Position numbers and translations under genes: made by a program. Source: Holothuria scabra (taxonomy: Eukaryota > Echinodermata > Holothuroidea > Aspidochirotida > Holothuriidae). From it: DNA of 64,000 bases. Positions within the stretch are counted from its first letter, which is position 1. Every line of letters begins with the position of its first letter. Below the pieces are notes generated by a model. It was given only the letters and a program-made list of their open reading frames with translations. It did not search any database and was not told the origin of the DNA. The DNA lies in the NCBI GenBank assembly GCA_037179385.1, contig CM074187.1:6758001-6822000 (forward strand), read 5' to 3'. Below are positions 37,130 through 48,389 of the stretch, in pieces.

Positions 37130-37500
37130 CTATCATTAGGCATATGCTACCTCTATGCAGTCTGGTCACTGTTTGCTTACATAATTCATCACACTTCAGT
37201 GCCAGCATAACCAGCCTACATGTGTCCAAAGAGATAAGCCTATTGTCCTGGCCTGCTGAGGCAGCTCTGGTTGCAAACTTGGCTTGCACTGAATAAACAG
37301 TCTAGATGCCTATATGAATGAGGTTTTCAGTGGGACTCTTTGTTTACATAGTGCTGGACATGGCAGCTATTGACAGAAAGCTGATAATAGGAAGTCGGGT
37401 TGACCTTGCTGTAACATCACTTCTAAAACAAAAAGTGGGGTGTCGGGTATAAATTGTATAGAGGCAACATTATGCCTTATGTGAAATTATTTAAGGTTCA
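37130..37500 (-). repeat. Dispersed repeat, inverse partner of 42130-42520
   Basis: About 370 bp with high identity, in inverse orientation, to 42130-42520. A remnant of the same family is at about 57816-57860. The shared open frame has more amino-acid-changing than silent differences, so it is repeat sequence and not a conserved exon. Confidence 0.75.
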
Positions 37501-37751
37501 GTTCTTTTTCTGACAAGAAAAGGCAGTAATTTCCATACTTTCCAACTAAAAATATTGCAAAAACACATGGATATGCGGCAATTCCTTGCTGTCTCAGGGG
37601 TTGCGTTTTCAAAATTTACACACTTCCGACTATGCCAATTGACGGTGGCGCACAGCTCAGGTAACCATTCAAGCAGGATTAGGTATACATTTTTCCTTAA
37701 GAGGATCACATCTAACTGCACATCAACTGCTTCCTCTTTCTCTTTCAAGTT

Positions 37752-38260
37752 CAGCTCCCCTCTAGCTTCTTCAAAATGTCAGCCAAATCCACTCTTGGTA
37801 GTTTCACTAGTTTTGTAACCAGTAAAATCTTACTTGAAGTTGCCCCGGAAGTAATTTAGACCAGTATAAAGACAAAAAGAATTACCCTTAAATCACAACC
37901 TTAATACCTCACAAACCCCTTAAAAACCAGGAGCTACCGGGGACTTTGCCCCTGGACCTCCACCGAGACTCATCATGAACTGCCCATCAGCTTTTCTTGA
38001 TAGTACATCCTCCCCTTTTTCAAAATGTCAGTTGGATCAGCTCTTGGTAGAATTGAATCAGTGTATTTTTTTACCAAAAGTCGCACTGGAAGCTAACCTG
38101 GAGGTAATTTTTAGAGCAGTGTTAAGTCAGTAGAAGTACCCTTTAATAGTGACTTAAGTACCTCACAAACATGCTAAAACCGAGAAGCTTTTGGGAGCTT
38201 CGCCCCTTGACCCTCACCTAGACTCATATTGAATTGTCCAACAACTTCTTTCCCTATAAA
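37752..38260 (+). repeat. Two tandem units of about 249 bp
   Basis: The TCAAAATGTCAG word at 37771 recurs at 38020. It is followed in both by a CTCTTGGTAG block, a TACCTCACAAAC block and a short G/C hairpin (GGGGACTTTGCCCC; GGAGCTTCGCCCC). The units have diverged. Confidence 0.65.
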
Positions 38261-38367
38261 GCTCATCTTAGGGTAACGTTTTCATTGCTATGACCATTAA
38301 AATAATATGATAAAGGAGAACATGATTGAATGTTGGACGTACCCTAGAATTGAAGCCAGCTGGGAAC

Positions 38368-38545
38368 CAGTGGCGTAGCCAGGATGGAATTTTTAGAGGG
38401 GCCAAGGTAACAAGTGGGGGGCCTGGCTCCTCCAAGGGTAAGGCATGGGAAGACTATCTAAACGGAGCGCCAGCATCGGTTGGCGCAGAGCGAACACGAA
38501 AATTTTGGGCTTTACAAACCTCCAGATGGGTGGAAACGGCACTTT
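38368..38545 (+). mobile_element. Left end of a hAT-like element followed by the GGAGCGCC repeat
   Basis: CAGTGGCGTAGCCAGGATGG at 38368 is the same terminus as in the element at 32928. No matching right end with the CTGGGAAC flank was found. It is followed by the GGAGCGCC-type core at about 38462-38495. Confidence 0.45.
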
Positions 38546-40684
38546 CCATGTGTTTTAAGCTGTGTGTACCCAGCCTTGAGAAACGAATCATGTCTGCCAC
38601 TTCCCAAATAATGAGAATAAAAAATCAATCTATGAAAAATGGTAATACATACACCTTTTAGGGACCCCCAAAATGGGCATTTCTGATCTGTACGGTGGCC
38701 TGGGGGATGAGACTAGAGGGAACTGGTATCTCCCTTTCCCTTGGGAAAAATTGTAAACTTCAGGAGAATGTAGATTGCAATTGCAGAAGTATATGAATGG
38801 ATTTCAGCTTTAATAGGAAAACCAAAAGTATTTGTGTCCCCCTCTGAGAAACTATCCTTGCAATATATTTCCTAGATGCAAAACGGTGATATGCTTGGCA
38901 AAACTTTGAACTGATTATATGCCTATGTTTAAGAATTTTCTTTTTAAGGGGGCATGAAAAATTTTAAAATACTCATTTTTAGTCTTTGTAGAGTTTTACA
39001 AGTGACATACATACTCCCAAAGAAACAATAGTTTCCAGTTTTCAGCGGTGTCTAGAAGCAAAACGGTGCAGTATTTGTTTAGTCATGGGTTCACGTACGG
39101 AAGTCAAAATTAAAATACTATGAGTAAATCTCTCAAAATATTTAAACTGCAAAGCAGAAGTATGGATCATGTGGGAAACACATGAAATCCAGACCTTGTG
39201 GGCATTTTACAAATCCGCCCGGACTCCAGTGCCAACTAGTAAAAAGAGGACTTGTAGAAAAATCATTCTACAGTGGCATTCATATTTGAGATTAGGAATG
39301 ACCAACCTAAAATGAAAATCGTAAGTCCATTAACATGACATTTTGCTCAAAGATAACGTTTTCTGTTGTTTTCTGTCTGTAAAATCAGTTGTTTTTGAAC
39401 CTACAGTACTTTAACTATGTTGAGTGACATAAGTTTTATAATTTGAACAGGTCAGTTTATTGAAAGACTAAAGCAGGATAGGTTATTGAGAATTTTACAG
39501 TGGTACAATTCAAAAAAATTGGAGTAGATTTGGGGTTGAAAATCTTTGCAGTACAATACAGTATGTAGTGTTACAGGCCGTTAAGTTTCATACAATGAGA
39601 TATTTCAAAGACAGTTGCTTTATAAGTCTATTGACCATTTTGAATGGGACCCTGTATTGGTATCAATAAATGAAACTGGAAGTCACCTAGGCATAAGCAA
39701 AGAATAAGGAAATCAATTGTTCTACTAGCTGAAGCAAGCATTCTTCCTGCTCACTTATGGCAGAAAGGATCATTGCAGGTGACTATTTTAATTAACCCAC
39801 AGCTTGCAAACTTCAAAGCTTTAAACAACACTTTTTACACATATTGCAAATGTGGACTGTGAGCATGCAGGTGGGCCAGGGTACATCAGTAGGGAGCACT
39901 TATTCTGGATTCACTCTGAGTTTCACAGTATCAGAAACCAGGTCCTGGATTCCATATCTTTGACAGTCCAAGTAAATATCAACAGAATTTAATTATCTAA
40001 ACAAAAAGGAGCATATTACATAATCAATGTAATTACACAGACAATTCAGATCTGTTGCTCTCAAATGTGTCTGCTCACACTTTGCATAAAAACTCTGCCA
40101 CCCTGAGTTTCATGCCCTTAAAGGGAAGCAATTGTACAGCCTTCTAGACAGCACAAGAAATTCAATATAATTATTCCAAGCAATGTGGCATCATTAAAGA
40201 CCAAGTCTAACGTAGTGTGAGTTTTTCCGAGGCAAGTCTGAAAGGCAGTCAAGCAAAGCATTGCAAAGCACCATATTTTTCCGAAATTACCCATAGTGCA
40301 ACAGAACAGTGATGTAAAACCTGCACCCAATGTATACTTTTGTTTGCTATTGCGCAATATCATATATACTATACTGCACAAACGTTCGTAACACTAATGA
40401 AGACTAGCACAACTGCCCATCATTTAATTCATTTTACAAATGTTTCAACGGTTGAGTTTGAGATAAAGGTTCAGAAATCAAAAGATTAACTCCTTAACTC
40501 CTTAAAATTTGCGATCAAATTACTCATGGTGCATTGAAGGGTTAGATCCCTTTCATTTTCATCTGAGATAAACTGCTATCAAGTTTCAGTTGTCTAGAAA
40601 AGTAAGATCTAGACACAAAAGACCTAAAGACCTAGAAACATAATACCCTCAAAGATACTGTAATGGCTGCATGATTTTTCATCA

Positions 40685-40906
40685 GGGTCTTACTTTTCTA
40701 GACACCTGTGTGGGTGTCTAGAAAAGAAAGACCCGGAGAAAAGTGTGTAATGTCGACATCCTTATCAGGAAGACCTCCAAGATACTGCAATACATATTTC
40801 AGACTAAGATTAATGTAAAACTACACCAGAAAACTGGATGTGAGGGATTTTTCATCATGGTCTTACTTTTCTTGACACCTGTGTGGGTGTCTAGAAAAGT
40901 AAGACC
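40685..40906. repeat. Two tandem hairpins in a unit of about 174 bp
   Basis: Stem 1: GGGTCTTACTTTTCTAGACA and two more bases (40685-40706), paired with 40713-40734 with one mismatch over 22 bp and a 6-nt loop. Stem 2: 40859-40879 with 40886-40906, one mismatch over 21 bp and the same loop. A broken half-copy is near 40593-40618. Flanking sequence of the units is also related. Confidence 0.8.
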
Positions 40907-40969
40907 CAGAGAAAAATTGGCAATTCAGTTCTCAGGAACCCTCCAGGATACTGTAACACATATTTCACA

Positions 40970-41113
40970 ATGTTATTAAATGGGAAATTAATAGCTAAGT
41001 TGTTTGTTTTACTTTTATCATTCCAGCTTTTTCTCTCAATTCTGAATGGTGCTGTAGAGGGTGAAGAACCACAAGAGGATGGATCACACCAAGAAGAGGA
41101 ATTGCATCAAGAG
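40970..41113 (+). CDS. Candidate first exon of an unrecognised plus-strand gene (acidic, possible signal peptide)
   Basis: From the ATG at 40970 the frame gives a basic start, a hydrophobic run (KLFVLLLSFQLFLSIL) and a Glu/Gln-rich tail (EGEEPQEDGSHQEEELHQE), then a GTATTC donor after 41113. Two readings are possible: a first exon encoding a signal peptide, or an internal exon starting at 41027 behind a polypyrimidine tract ending CATTCCAG. In the second case the 87-nt exon is in phase 0 at both ends and the hydrophobic run is intron sequence. The next exon (42802) continues in phase 0 with the same acidic composition. I do not recognise the protein. Confidence 0.4.
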
Positions 41114-41399
41114 GTATTCCATATTTACTGTCCTTTTGCCTTTTCTAACATGGGCACATTTTGAAAAAAAATATGCTGAATCTCACCTAGAACTATTCGA
41201 GCAGTACCATGTGCCCATTTAGGCATTTGGAAATGGCGATGAAGAATGACATTTGATTACAGTTTCTCCCAGAATAAACTGAGAGGGGATATAGCCCTTT
41301 ACTGCATTATACTGTAAGTAATTGATCCTGTGTGCCATCACTTACTTCATGGTGGTTTTTGCATGGTTTCGATGAAAGCGAAACCTATGCATTCACGAT

Positions 41400-42105
41400 G
41401 GCGTGTGTGTGTATGCATGTGTGTATGTGCCTGTGTGTAAGTGTGGATGTACAGTATGTGTGTGTGTGTTTGTGACACTGCTCGTTAATACGATATCTCA
41501 GTTTTCAAACATGGTACATAGATGGGCCATATTGAGAAGGGGGGCCGTATTGTTTTTGGCAGAGGTCAAAGGTCATCTGGGGTCACCAGGGGTTAAAGTC
41601 TGAAAATCTTGTTAACAGGGTATCTCAAGATAGGAAGCTTTGGTATAGATTTCATATTTGGTATGTTGATGCGTTATGGTCAGGAGATGGGCCTTGTAGT
41701 CTTTGGAGGAGGTCAAAGGTCATCTCAGGTTACCAGCGGTCAAAGTCTAAAAATCTCGTAAATAAGATATCTCAAGATAGGAAACTGGGATAAATTTCAT
41801 ATTTGGTTTGTTGATGGGTTATGGTCAGGAGATGGTGCCTATTGTTTTTGATGGAGGTCAAAGGTCATCTGGGGTCACTGGGGTCAAAGTCTGAAAATAT
41901 TGTTAACATGATATCTCAAGATCGGAAACTCGGATAGATTTCATATTTGGTATGTAGATGCATTATAGTCAGGAGATGGTCTCTATTGTTTTTGGTGGAG
42001 TTAAGGTCATTTCAGGTCACCAGGGGTCAAAGTCTGAAAATCTTGTAAAGCGATATCTCAAGATGTCTATCTGTCTGTCTGTCCGTCCGTCTGTCTGTCT
42101 GGAAT
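41400..42105 (+). repeat. Satellite-like array with AGGTCA-A-AGGTCA motifs, unit about 147 bp
   Basis: Starts with a TG tract. The 13-bp AGGTCAAAGGTCA motif is at 41563, 41710 and 41855 (spacings 147 and 145), and a degraded one is near 42000. Each unit also has a GATATCTCAAGATAGGAA block and a TTTCATATTTGGTATGT block. It ends with a (CTGT)n tract at about 42065-42102. Confidence 0.9.
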
Positions 42106-42129
42106 GACAAAATTGAGTGAGAAGATAAT

Positions 42130-42520
42130 GGTGCATGATGGCAAATTTGAAATGGTACCATTAGGCATAAGGTTGCCTCTATACAATTTATACCCGACAC
42201 CCCACTTTTTGTTTAAAAATGATGTTACAGCAAGGTCAACCCGACTTCCTATTATCAGCTTTCTGTCAATAGTAGCTGCCATGTCCAGCACTATGTAAAC
42301 AAAGAGACCCATTGAAAACCTCATTCATAAAGGCAGAGACTGTTTATTCAGAGCAAGCCAAGTTTGCAACCAGAGCTGCCTCAGCAGACCAGGACAATAG
42401 GCTTATCTCTTTGGACACATGTAGGCTGGTTGTGCTGGCACTGAAGCGTGATGAGTTGTGTAAACAAACAGTGTCCATACTGCATAGAGGTAGCTTATGC
42501 CTAATGACATTTATGTATCA
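42130..42520 (+). repeat. Dispersed repeat, inverse partner of 37130-37500
   Basis: Same family as 37130-37500, in opposite orientation, directly following the satellite array. The sequence just beyond (GAATGCATTTTTGCATTCTG, itself a palindrome, about 42530-42549) recurs at 57816-57840. Confidence 0.75.
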
Positions 42521-42801
42521 TCTAAACCTGAATGCATTTTTGCATTCTGGTTGTTCAACTGGTTTACTTCTGGCATGCATGTTGTACAACATATTTTTTG
42601 TGAGTTGCTGGGAAATGTTGGGGTCAAGTTTTTCATCTTTATTAATCATTTGAAAATTGAAAATAACCATGCAATGTACAAGATGAATTATTAATATGAA
42701 AATGAACAAGTTTAAGGCAATAAAGCTATAGGAGGGGAGTTTGGTGTATTCCATTTACTTTTCATGCATTCTGTACAAGTCATAATTTCTACCTTTCCCA
42801 G

Positions 42802-42912
42802 CACCATGGTTTAGGCAGTGAAAGCCTCTTCACCGAAGACGAAGAGGAAAAGGAAGAGGAAGGTGGTGAAGATGTGTGTTTTCAGAAGGTCTCCCCATCT
42901 AAAAAGCCAACA
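42802..42912 (+). CDS. Candidate acidic exon of the unrecognised plus-strand gene
   Basis: Preceded by ACCTTTCCCAG and followed by GTATGT: 111 nt, 37 codons, phase 0 at both ends. It encodes HHGLGSESLFTEDEEEKEEE and then a short basic tail ending SPSKKPT. The acidic-then-basic composition resembles nuclear or chromatin-associated linkers, but there is no named domain. It joins in frame to the exon ending at 41113. It does not join in frame to the exon at 45571, so an exon in between is missing or was not recognised. Confidence 0.5.
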
Positions 42913-43210
42913 GTATGTTTCATTCCTTAGTTTTATGGGATGAGGGATAGAGGTGTTGGATGAGACTTAGATATACTGTAGTTTCATAACCTCAGTAAAT
43001 GTAAATATTTATACCTGACAATGATTAACAATCCAAAAGAATCGACAATGTGAAACTGAAAGCCACTGAACCACACTTTTCAGTTGTTGGTTCAACTGTA
43101 TGCATATCACATGAAAACACACATGAGTAGTGTGATCAGGCATGGAAACTGGGCTTTCCTGGTCTGAGTCATCCTTTTTAAAAAGTATGCAAATTTTAGT
43201 ATACCTTAAC

Positions 43211-43398
43211 CTGTGAGTCAATATAAGAGGGGGCTATTTCAGGCTCACCCTTCATTTTTCCACCAAAGAATGCCAATTTCAACTTATACACAGACTGTTT
43301 TTCATTATCCAGGCAGATTGCAATTTGGCCATCTACAGGTTTTCCAAACATATTCCTAACATTTGCTTCAACAGCAAAAGTTTTGTGCATAGATGATA
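43211..43398 (-). CDS. Possible upstream exon of the HSP70-like gene (divergent lobe I segment)
   Basis: The minus-strand open stretch runs 43398 to 43211 (188 nt), ends at a strong donor (CACAG|GTTAAG) and begins after GATTAAG. It encodes a FAVEANVRNMFGKPVDGQ run and ends EIAPSYIDSQ. These fit loosely with the HSP70 'TVFDxKRLIGRxFDD' and 'FxPEEISxMV' positions at about the right spacing. It lies on the same strand and upstream of the clear exons. Identity is low, so this is a suggestion only. If correct, the HSP70-like gene spans about 40 kb and encloses several plus-strand exons. Confidence 0.3.
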
Positions 43399-44099
43399 CT
43401 TAATCATGAACATCACCATGGGGCTATCACTGATGGAGTTGGCATAGTTTGGTGGCTTTTCATTTGGGTTGTGTGAAAAGAACCAAAATTTTTCCCACAA
43501 TTTCTTTAAAACCTGTCATCATACCCTTTTTTCCAACAAGAGATACCTCACTTAAGAGACTGGGTGTTTTTGTTAAAAATGCTGGCATTGAAGGGGTCAA
43601 ATTACTCATGGTGTGCATTGAAAGGTAAAATCACTGGTCTTTCAGCTTAATCTGAGATAAACTGCTATCAGATTTCAACTTTCAGGGCTATTTTCAATTG
43701 CTTGAATGGGCATTTTATTGGTATTGCACATTAACAGTTCTGGAAAACATGCATCAGAGGCTGATCGAACAGAACACATATTCATACAGCCAAGTATCTT
43801 GTCATAAATCTAATTCAACAAGTGCACAGTTATTGTGATCTTTTGCATACTTTTCCCCTTCAATTTAAAATGTTTATGAACTTGGACTTGATAATAAAAC
43901 TTAACTACATCAAGAAAGGTGTTAATTTTCCCTAAATCCATAGGAAGATTCTCCCAGATCATTGCCAGACATTCCCAATTAATTGCCAACTCTGAAAACC
44001 ATTAGTTCTGTGGAATCATCTAGGCTAGGCATGAAGTAGGATGGATATAGGATTATTTCTTCAAAATGAATGCATGTTATCACTTATCTGTTTATTAAT

Positions 44100-44940
44100 C
44101 AGTTGTAAAATTTGAATTTGAAAGTCATGCATCAGGTCATCAGAGGTCATGTGCTATGTCTCTAGAGATCATGTGCCAGGTCATCAGAGGTCATGTGACA
44201 GGTCAATAGGGGTCTTATGCCTTATCACCAGAGGCCAAATGCCAAGTTACCAGGGGTCAAATGCCAACTAACCAGAGATCAAATGCCAGGTTAGCAGAGG
44301 TCATGTTTTAGGTCACCAGAGGTCATGTGCCACATTACCTGAGATCATGTGCCACATGCCCAGGAGTCATATACCTTGTCACCAGAGGTCAAATGCCAGC
44401 TCACCATGAATTATATGCTAGGTCAGTAGAGGTCATATGCCAGGTCAGCAGAGATCATGTTTCAGGTCATCAGAGGTCATGTGCTATGTCTCCAGAGATC
44501 ATGTGCCAGGTCATCAGAGATCATGTGCCACATCACCAGAGGTCATGTGACAAGTCAATAGGGGTCTTATGCCTTATCACCAGAGGCCAAATGCCAAGTC
44601 ACCAGGGGTCAAATGCCAGGTAACCAGAGATCAAATGCCAGGTTAGCAGAGGTCATATACCAAGTCAGCAGAGGTCATGTGTCAGGTCAGCAGAGGTCAT
44701 GTGTCAGGTCACCAGAGGTCATGTTTTAGGTCACCAGAGGTCATGTGCCGCATTACCTGAGATCATGTGCCACGTGTCCAGGGGTCATATACCTTGTCAC
44801 CAGAGGTCAAATGCCAGCTCACCATGAATTATATGCTAGGTCAGTAGAGGTCATATGCCAGATCACCAAAGGTCTAATGCTAGATCTCCAGAGGTCAAAT
44901 ACCAGGTCACCTGAGGTCAAATGTCATATGAGATTATAAG
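44100..44940 (+). repeat. Minisatellite array of 22-bp units with AGGTCA half-sites spaced by 4 bp
   Basis: The unit is AGGTCA-CCAG-AGGTCA-TGTGCC with variants. Clean pairs lie at 44684/44694, 44706/44716 and 44728/44738. There is also a higher-order duplication: the TATGTCTC-AGAGATCATG variant recurs about 330 bp apart, and the ACCATGAATTATATGCTAGG variant at about 44402 recurs about 418 bp later. The open frames here arise because three 22-bp units equal 22 codons. Confidence 0.92.
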
Positions 44941-45570
44941 GGGTAACAAAATTCTATTACATCATACCTTGAAGCAGCTAGGAAAGTTGGAAGGATTTCA
45001 TTAGGGTATGTAGATGCACTACAGTTTAAAAAAGATCCATCATTGGGGGAGGGGGGGTCTGAATTGGGAATATAAGCAGTCGCTATTTTGAGTTTTCCGC
45101 TTGCAGAAGAAATTTTCACTTAAAACTAAAATTGTTCTATGAAGTATATCTAAACAAAGTGCTGCCACCATTGGTGGGTGGGAAGCATATACGGAAAAGT
45201 TTTCCTACTGTTTGATGAAATGGTTTTGTACATTTTCAGGAAAAATGGAATTGAAAACATGTAAACGTATTTCACTCTATTGCAACTCTTGGCTAAACTC
45301 AAATTGTATTAAATTGGTGATAATGTGTTCAAGCCAACTTCCAACTTTAAATGATTTCCCACACTGTGTCATTATAGTATTGAAAAACAAATTCATGAAC
45401 ATTGCCCAAATTTGGTTCTGTTGGCACAGCAGCTGGTAAACTATTGGGTTTTGTGCTATCTCAATTTTTGGATGTTAAAGTATTTCTTTATACGAAGTCG
45501 CATTGCCAATTTTGAATAAAGCACCACATCAAATTTGGCATTAAAACTTGCATTTTTCTTTTTTTTACAG

Positions 45571-45642
45571 ATGTAATACCACCTCCTGCAGACATTAGGA
45601 AATTTAAGAAGGGTTCCAGGAGAGAAATTGAGTCCATAATCC
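45571..45642 (+). CDS. Candidate basic exon of the unrecognised plus-strand gene
   Basis: A long polypyrimidine tract and ACAG precede it and GTAAGT follows: 72 nt. In the open frame (two leading bases, one trailing) it encodes VIPPPADIRKFKKGSRREIE and SIIR. The trailing C joins the exon at 47908 or 50701 to give a Gln, so its 3' phase is compatible with both duplicated downstream exons. Its 5' phase does not match the exon ending at 42912. Function unknown. Confidence 0.5.
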
Positions 45643-46939
45643 GTAAGTTATAATTGGTTGGGCTACATCATCACATAAAAATACTTGTTATGCATGGATA
45701 CGTATGAAATGTTTATTTCCCAATATTACTTAAAATCGGCAAACAGTCGGTAACCACCTGACCATTACTAAGATGTCTTAAAAATATTGTTATGCACAGA
45801 ACATTTGTACTGTAATTGTCAGAATTGAAATGGAAAAAAATGTGGTGACTTAATTCACCCACATTTCAGATTAATTGCAGACAATGTGAAAATGTTGATG
45901 GCCATCTGGCATCTGTTCACAAACTTGAGGTGATTGCAAAATTGAACAATGCGATCATTCAAATTTAGATCACTACAGGCATCATATGTCTCAACCATAT
46001 TTAAACAATGTATTTCAGATATTTCCCCAAGCAATGTGGTACAGAACTACACTAATTGTTCTGTGAATGTTTTACTCCCTCATGATATCCTTAACAGTTG
46101 TATGCATATCTTTTGTTAGTGATACAATATTGTAATTAAAAATAGTACATGGAAAGTTTAAACACACATACAAATATAGAACTGTTGGCATGTCATAAGA
46201 ATATCCCAATAGATCACTGATATTTTCACATGAAAAGTTACCAATTTCTGCATGTATACTGCTCAGTTTACTGTAGTACAGAATAATTTGGCTCACTGGA
46301 CTTTGATGCTTGTATTTTATGCATGCTTGATTCATCTCCCTCCTAAAACCCTGTCATGGTAGGAGTATAAAGCTGACTATCTCAAAGAGTTTTGATATTG
46401 AAATTGAATTTTGGGCTGAAATTTTCACATGCTTTGTGTCAATTCATGGTGACTTGGAGGTTTTGCTCCTCCCTAGAAATTTTGCCCCCTCTCCCCCAAC
46501 TTTTTTCTGCGGACGCCCATGCATGTGGATGAGGTCATTGCATGGCATTGCCCTTCGTGCACATTGTAAAGGCTATGTCCGATTGCAGACAGCATAGGCA
46601 CGAAAATATTCATTCAGTCGATCCATTGGCAAAAGTTGTCATGGTTGCATCTCAGGAGTTATAAATTAACTGAAGTTGAAAACAAGCAGTAAATGTACTG
46701 GAACGGATGAACGTCAGACTAGTTAACGAACACCAAATGGATGTGCAAGAAATGGCAACAGACAATCATCAACTGAACTTACCAAATAAGAAAATACCTG
46801 AGAATAATATCAAACCATGATTAAAAACAATGAAGCAACGGAAAAGAAATAAAAAATAAACGATACAAAGTATCGCTAATGGACCACATGGAAAAATATT
46901 AACCTTTATGGTTAATATCTGTCATGCATGTTTTTCTGG

Positions 46940-47240
46940 GAAAACTGTGGTTGCCAATTAAAGTACCTAACCACTGGTTCATTACACTGATTAGCTGCTT
47001 CAATGAATAACAGCTTTGATTACCATTCTTGTTCAATAGAAGCCCAACACTATAGTAAAGGATTCAAATAAGTGCTGGCCAATGCTGGTCAAAATGGGAT
47101 CAAACTGCTCATGGTGCATTGAAGGGTTACAGCAGATCCTCTTTAAGTTTGATCTGAGATAATTAACTGCTATCAAGTGTCAACCTTCAGGGCTATCGTC
47201 AAATGCTTGAATGGGCATCTAATTGGTACTGATAACAGCT
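46940..47240 (+). repeat. Member of the dispersed repeat of about 320 bp
   Basis: Same family as 53640-53960 and the inverse of 27060-27370. It includes CAATAGAAGCCCAACA and the CATGGTGCATTGAAGGGTTA block. It sits at the 5' side of duplication unit A. Confidence 0.65.
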
Positions 47241-47907
47241 CTTGACAAAATTATGTAAGGGATATATTTTCCAAGATGTGTGACTGAGGATGAGTACCAG
47301 GGAAAAGACTGGGCCTTGGGAGACCCCAAATCAGCAGTCTTCCAGCATGCAGCAGGTGAACATCAAGACCTATAGCCAGGCCATAGCTCATCATTTACAC
47401 AGAACCTCTCCCTATTTCTCATGTGAGAAGACAGGTCACAATTATGCTGCATCATCAGTCTCTGTCAATACCCAATACAATTTCTTTTGCATGTGTTTTT
47501 CATTTTCTTCAATTAAAGGTACATTACATATGCATTCATTGTCAGTTATATTTATTTACTTTTCTGTTACTTAGAGTTTGTGTCCGTAGAACACGATTAT
47601 AGGGACTGTAGTTCTAAGGTTCCGCTATTTTGTTGTCCTGTAATGATCCAGTGAGCAATAGCAATCTTTGGAAACAAACAGATACTATTCATGTACACAG
47701 TGCATACCATGCATTTCCAGTCATGAAATGAAGTCTGCAGAGGAAAAAAAGAGACTAAACAGATACTAACTTGCATCACAGGACTGCCATTTTGAGCCTT
47801 CATTTTCTTTCTGTTTGTGCAATCTTGTGAGATGTTACAGAGCTTTAAAATATGTTTTCATTACATGAAATCATAAATCTAGTTATTCTTCTTCTCTCTC
47901 AAAATAG

Positions 47908-47991
47908 AACAATTCGAGAAGTACTATTATGTACAAGGTGGTATGACAGAGACCTTGGAAAATCAGCCAGACAACATACTGTAGAAGGCAG
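47908..47991 (+). pseudogene. Exon 4 of the unrecognised gene, unit A copy, with in-frame stop
   Basis: Acceptor CAAAATAG and donor-like GGCAG|GTTGAA. In the frame set by the exon at 45571 it reads QQFEKYYYVQGGMTE and ends at a TAG (47981-47983) just before the donor. The unit B copy lacks this stop. It could be a terminal exon or a decayed copy. Confidence 0.4.
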
Positions 47992-48389
47992 GTTGAATCC
48001 CTTCTTGAGCGGCTCCAACTGTCAAACCTTACTGTAGGCAACTGATCTCTCCAGTTGTTACAATGAGGTACTGTATTTAAAAGGTTTAATTTAGATGTTA
48101 AATGAGTAGCATAATCCCCCACCCCCTCAAAAAAAAACAAAAAAGAGAAGAGTTTTTTTCATTGGCACCCATTTTGGTATAGCAGCCTCAAATAATTGAG
48201 GATATTGTGGACTTTGTCACAGATGCACAGTATGCATGCAACTGGCCAGTGTTCTTTTTTAAATTGCATAATGCTAAAGAAACTTGGTACTATAAAACGT
48301 GGTATTTTACCATACCATCAAAATTTATTTTACATTTCTACATAAAATTTGCTACTAGTGGTATGAAAGAGTCTACATTTATTGATTCC

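Noticed and set aside
37140..42500. Matching peptide in the inverse repeats (AKFATRAASA, DNRLISLDTC)
   Set aside because: Between the two copies I counted about six amino-acid-changing and three silent differences, so there is no sign of protein constraint.
44327..44939. Open frames of 64-98 codons with repeated RSCA/RGQMP motifs
   Set aside because: Translation of the 22-bp array; three units equal 22 codons, so frames stay open by chance.
44100..44940. Regular repeats suggesting a CRISPR-like array
   Set aside because: Spacers are themselves repeated and only 4-6 bp; the host is eukaryotic.
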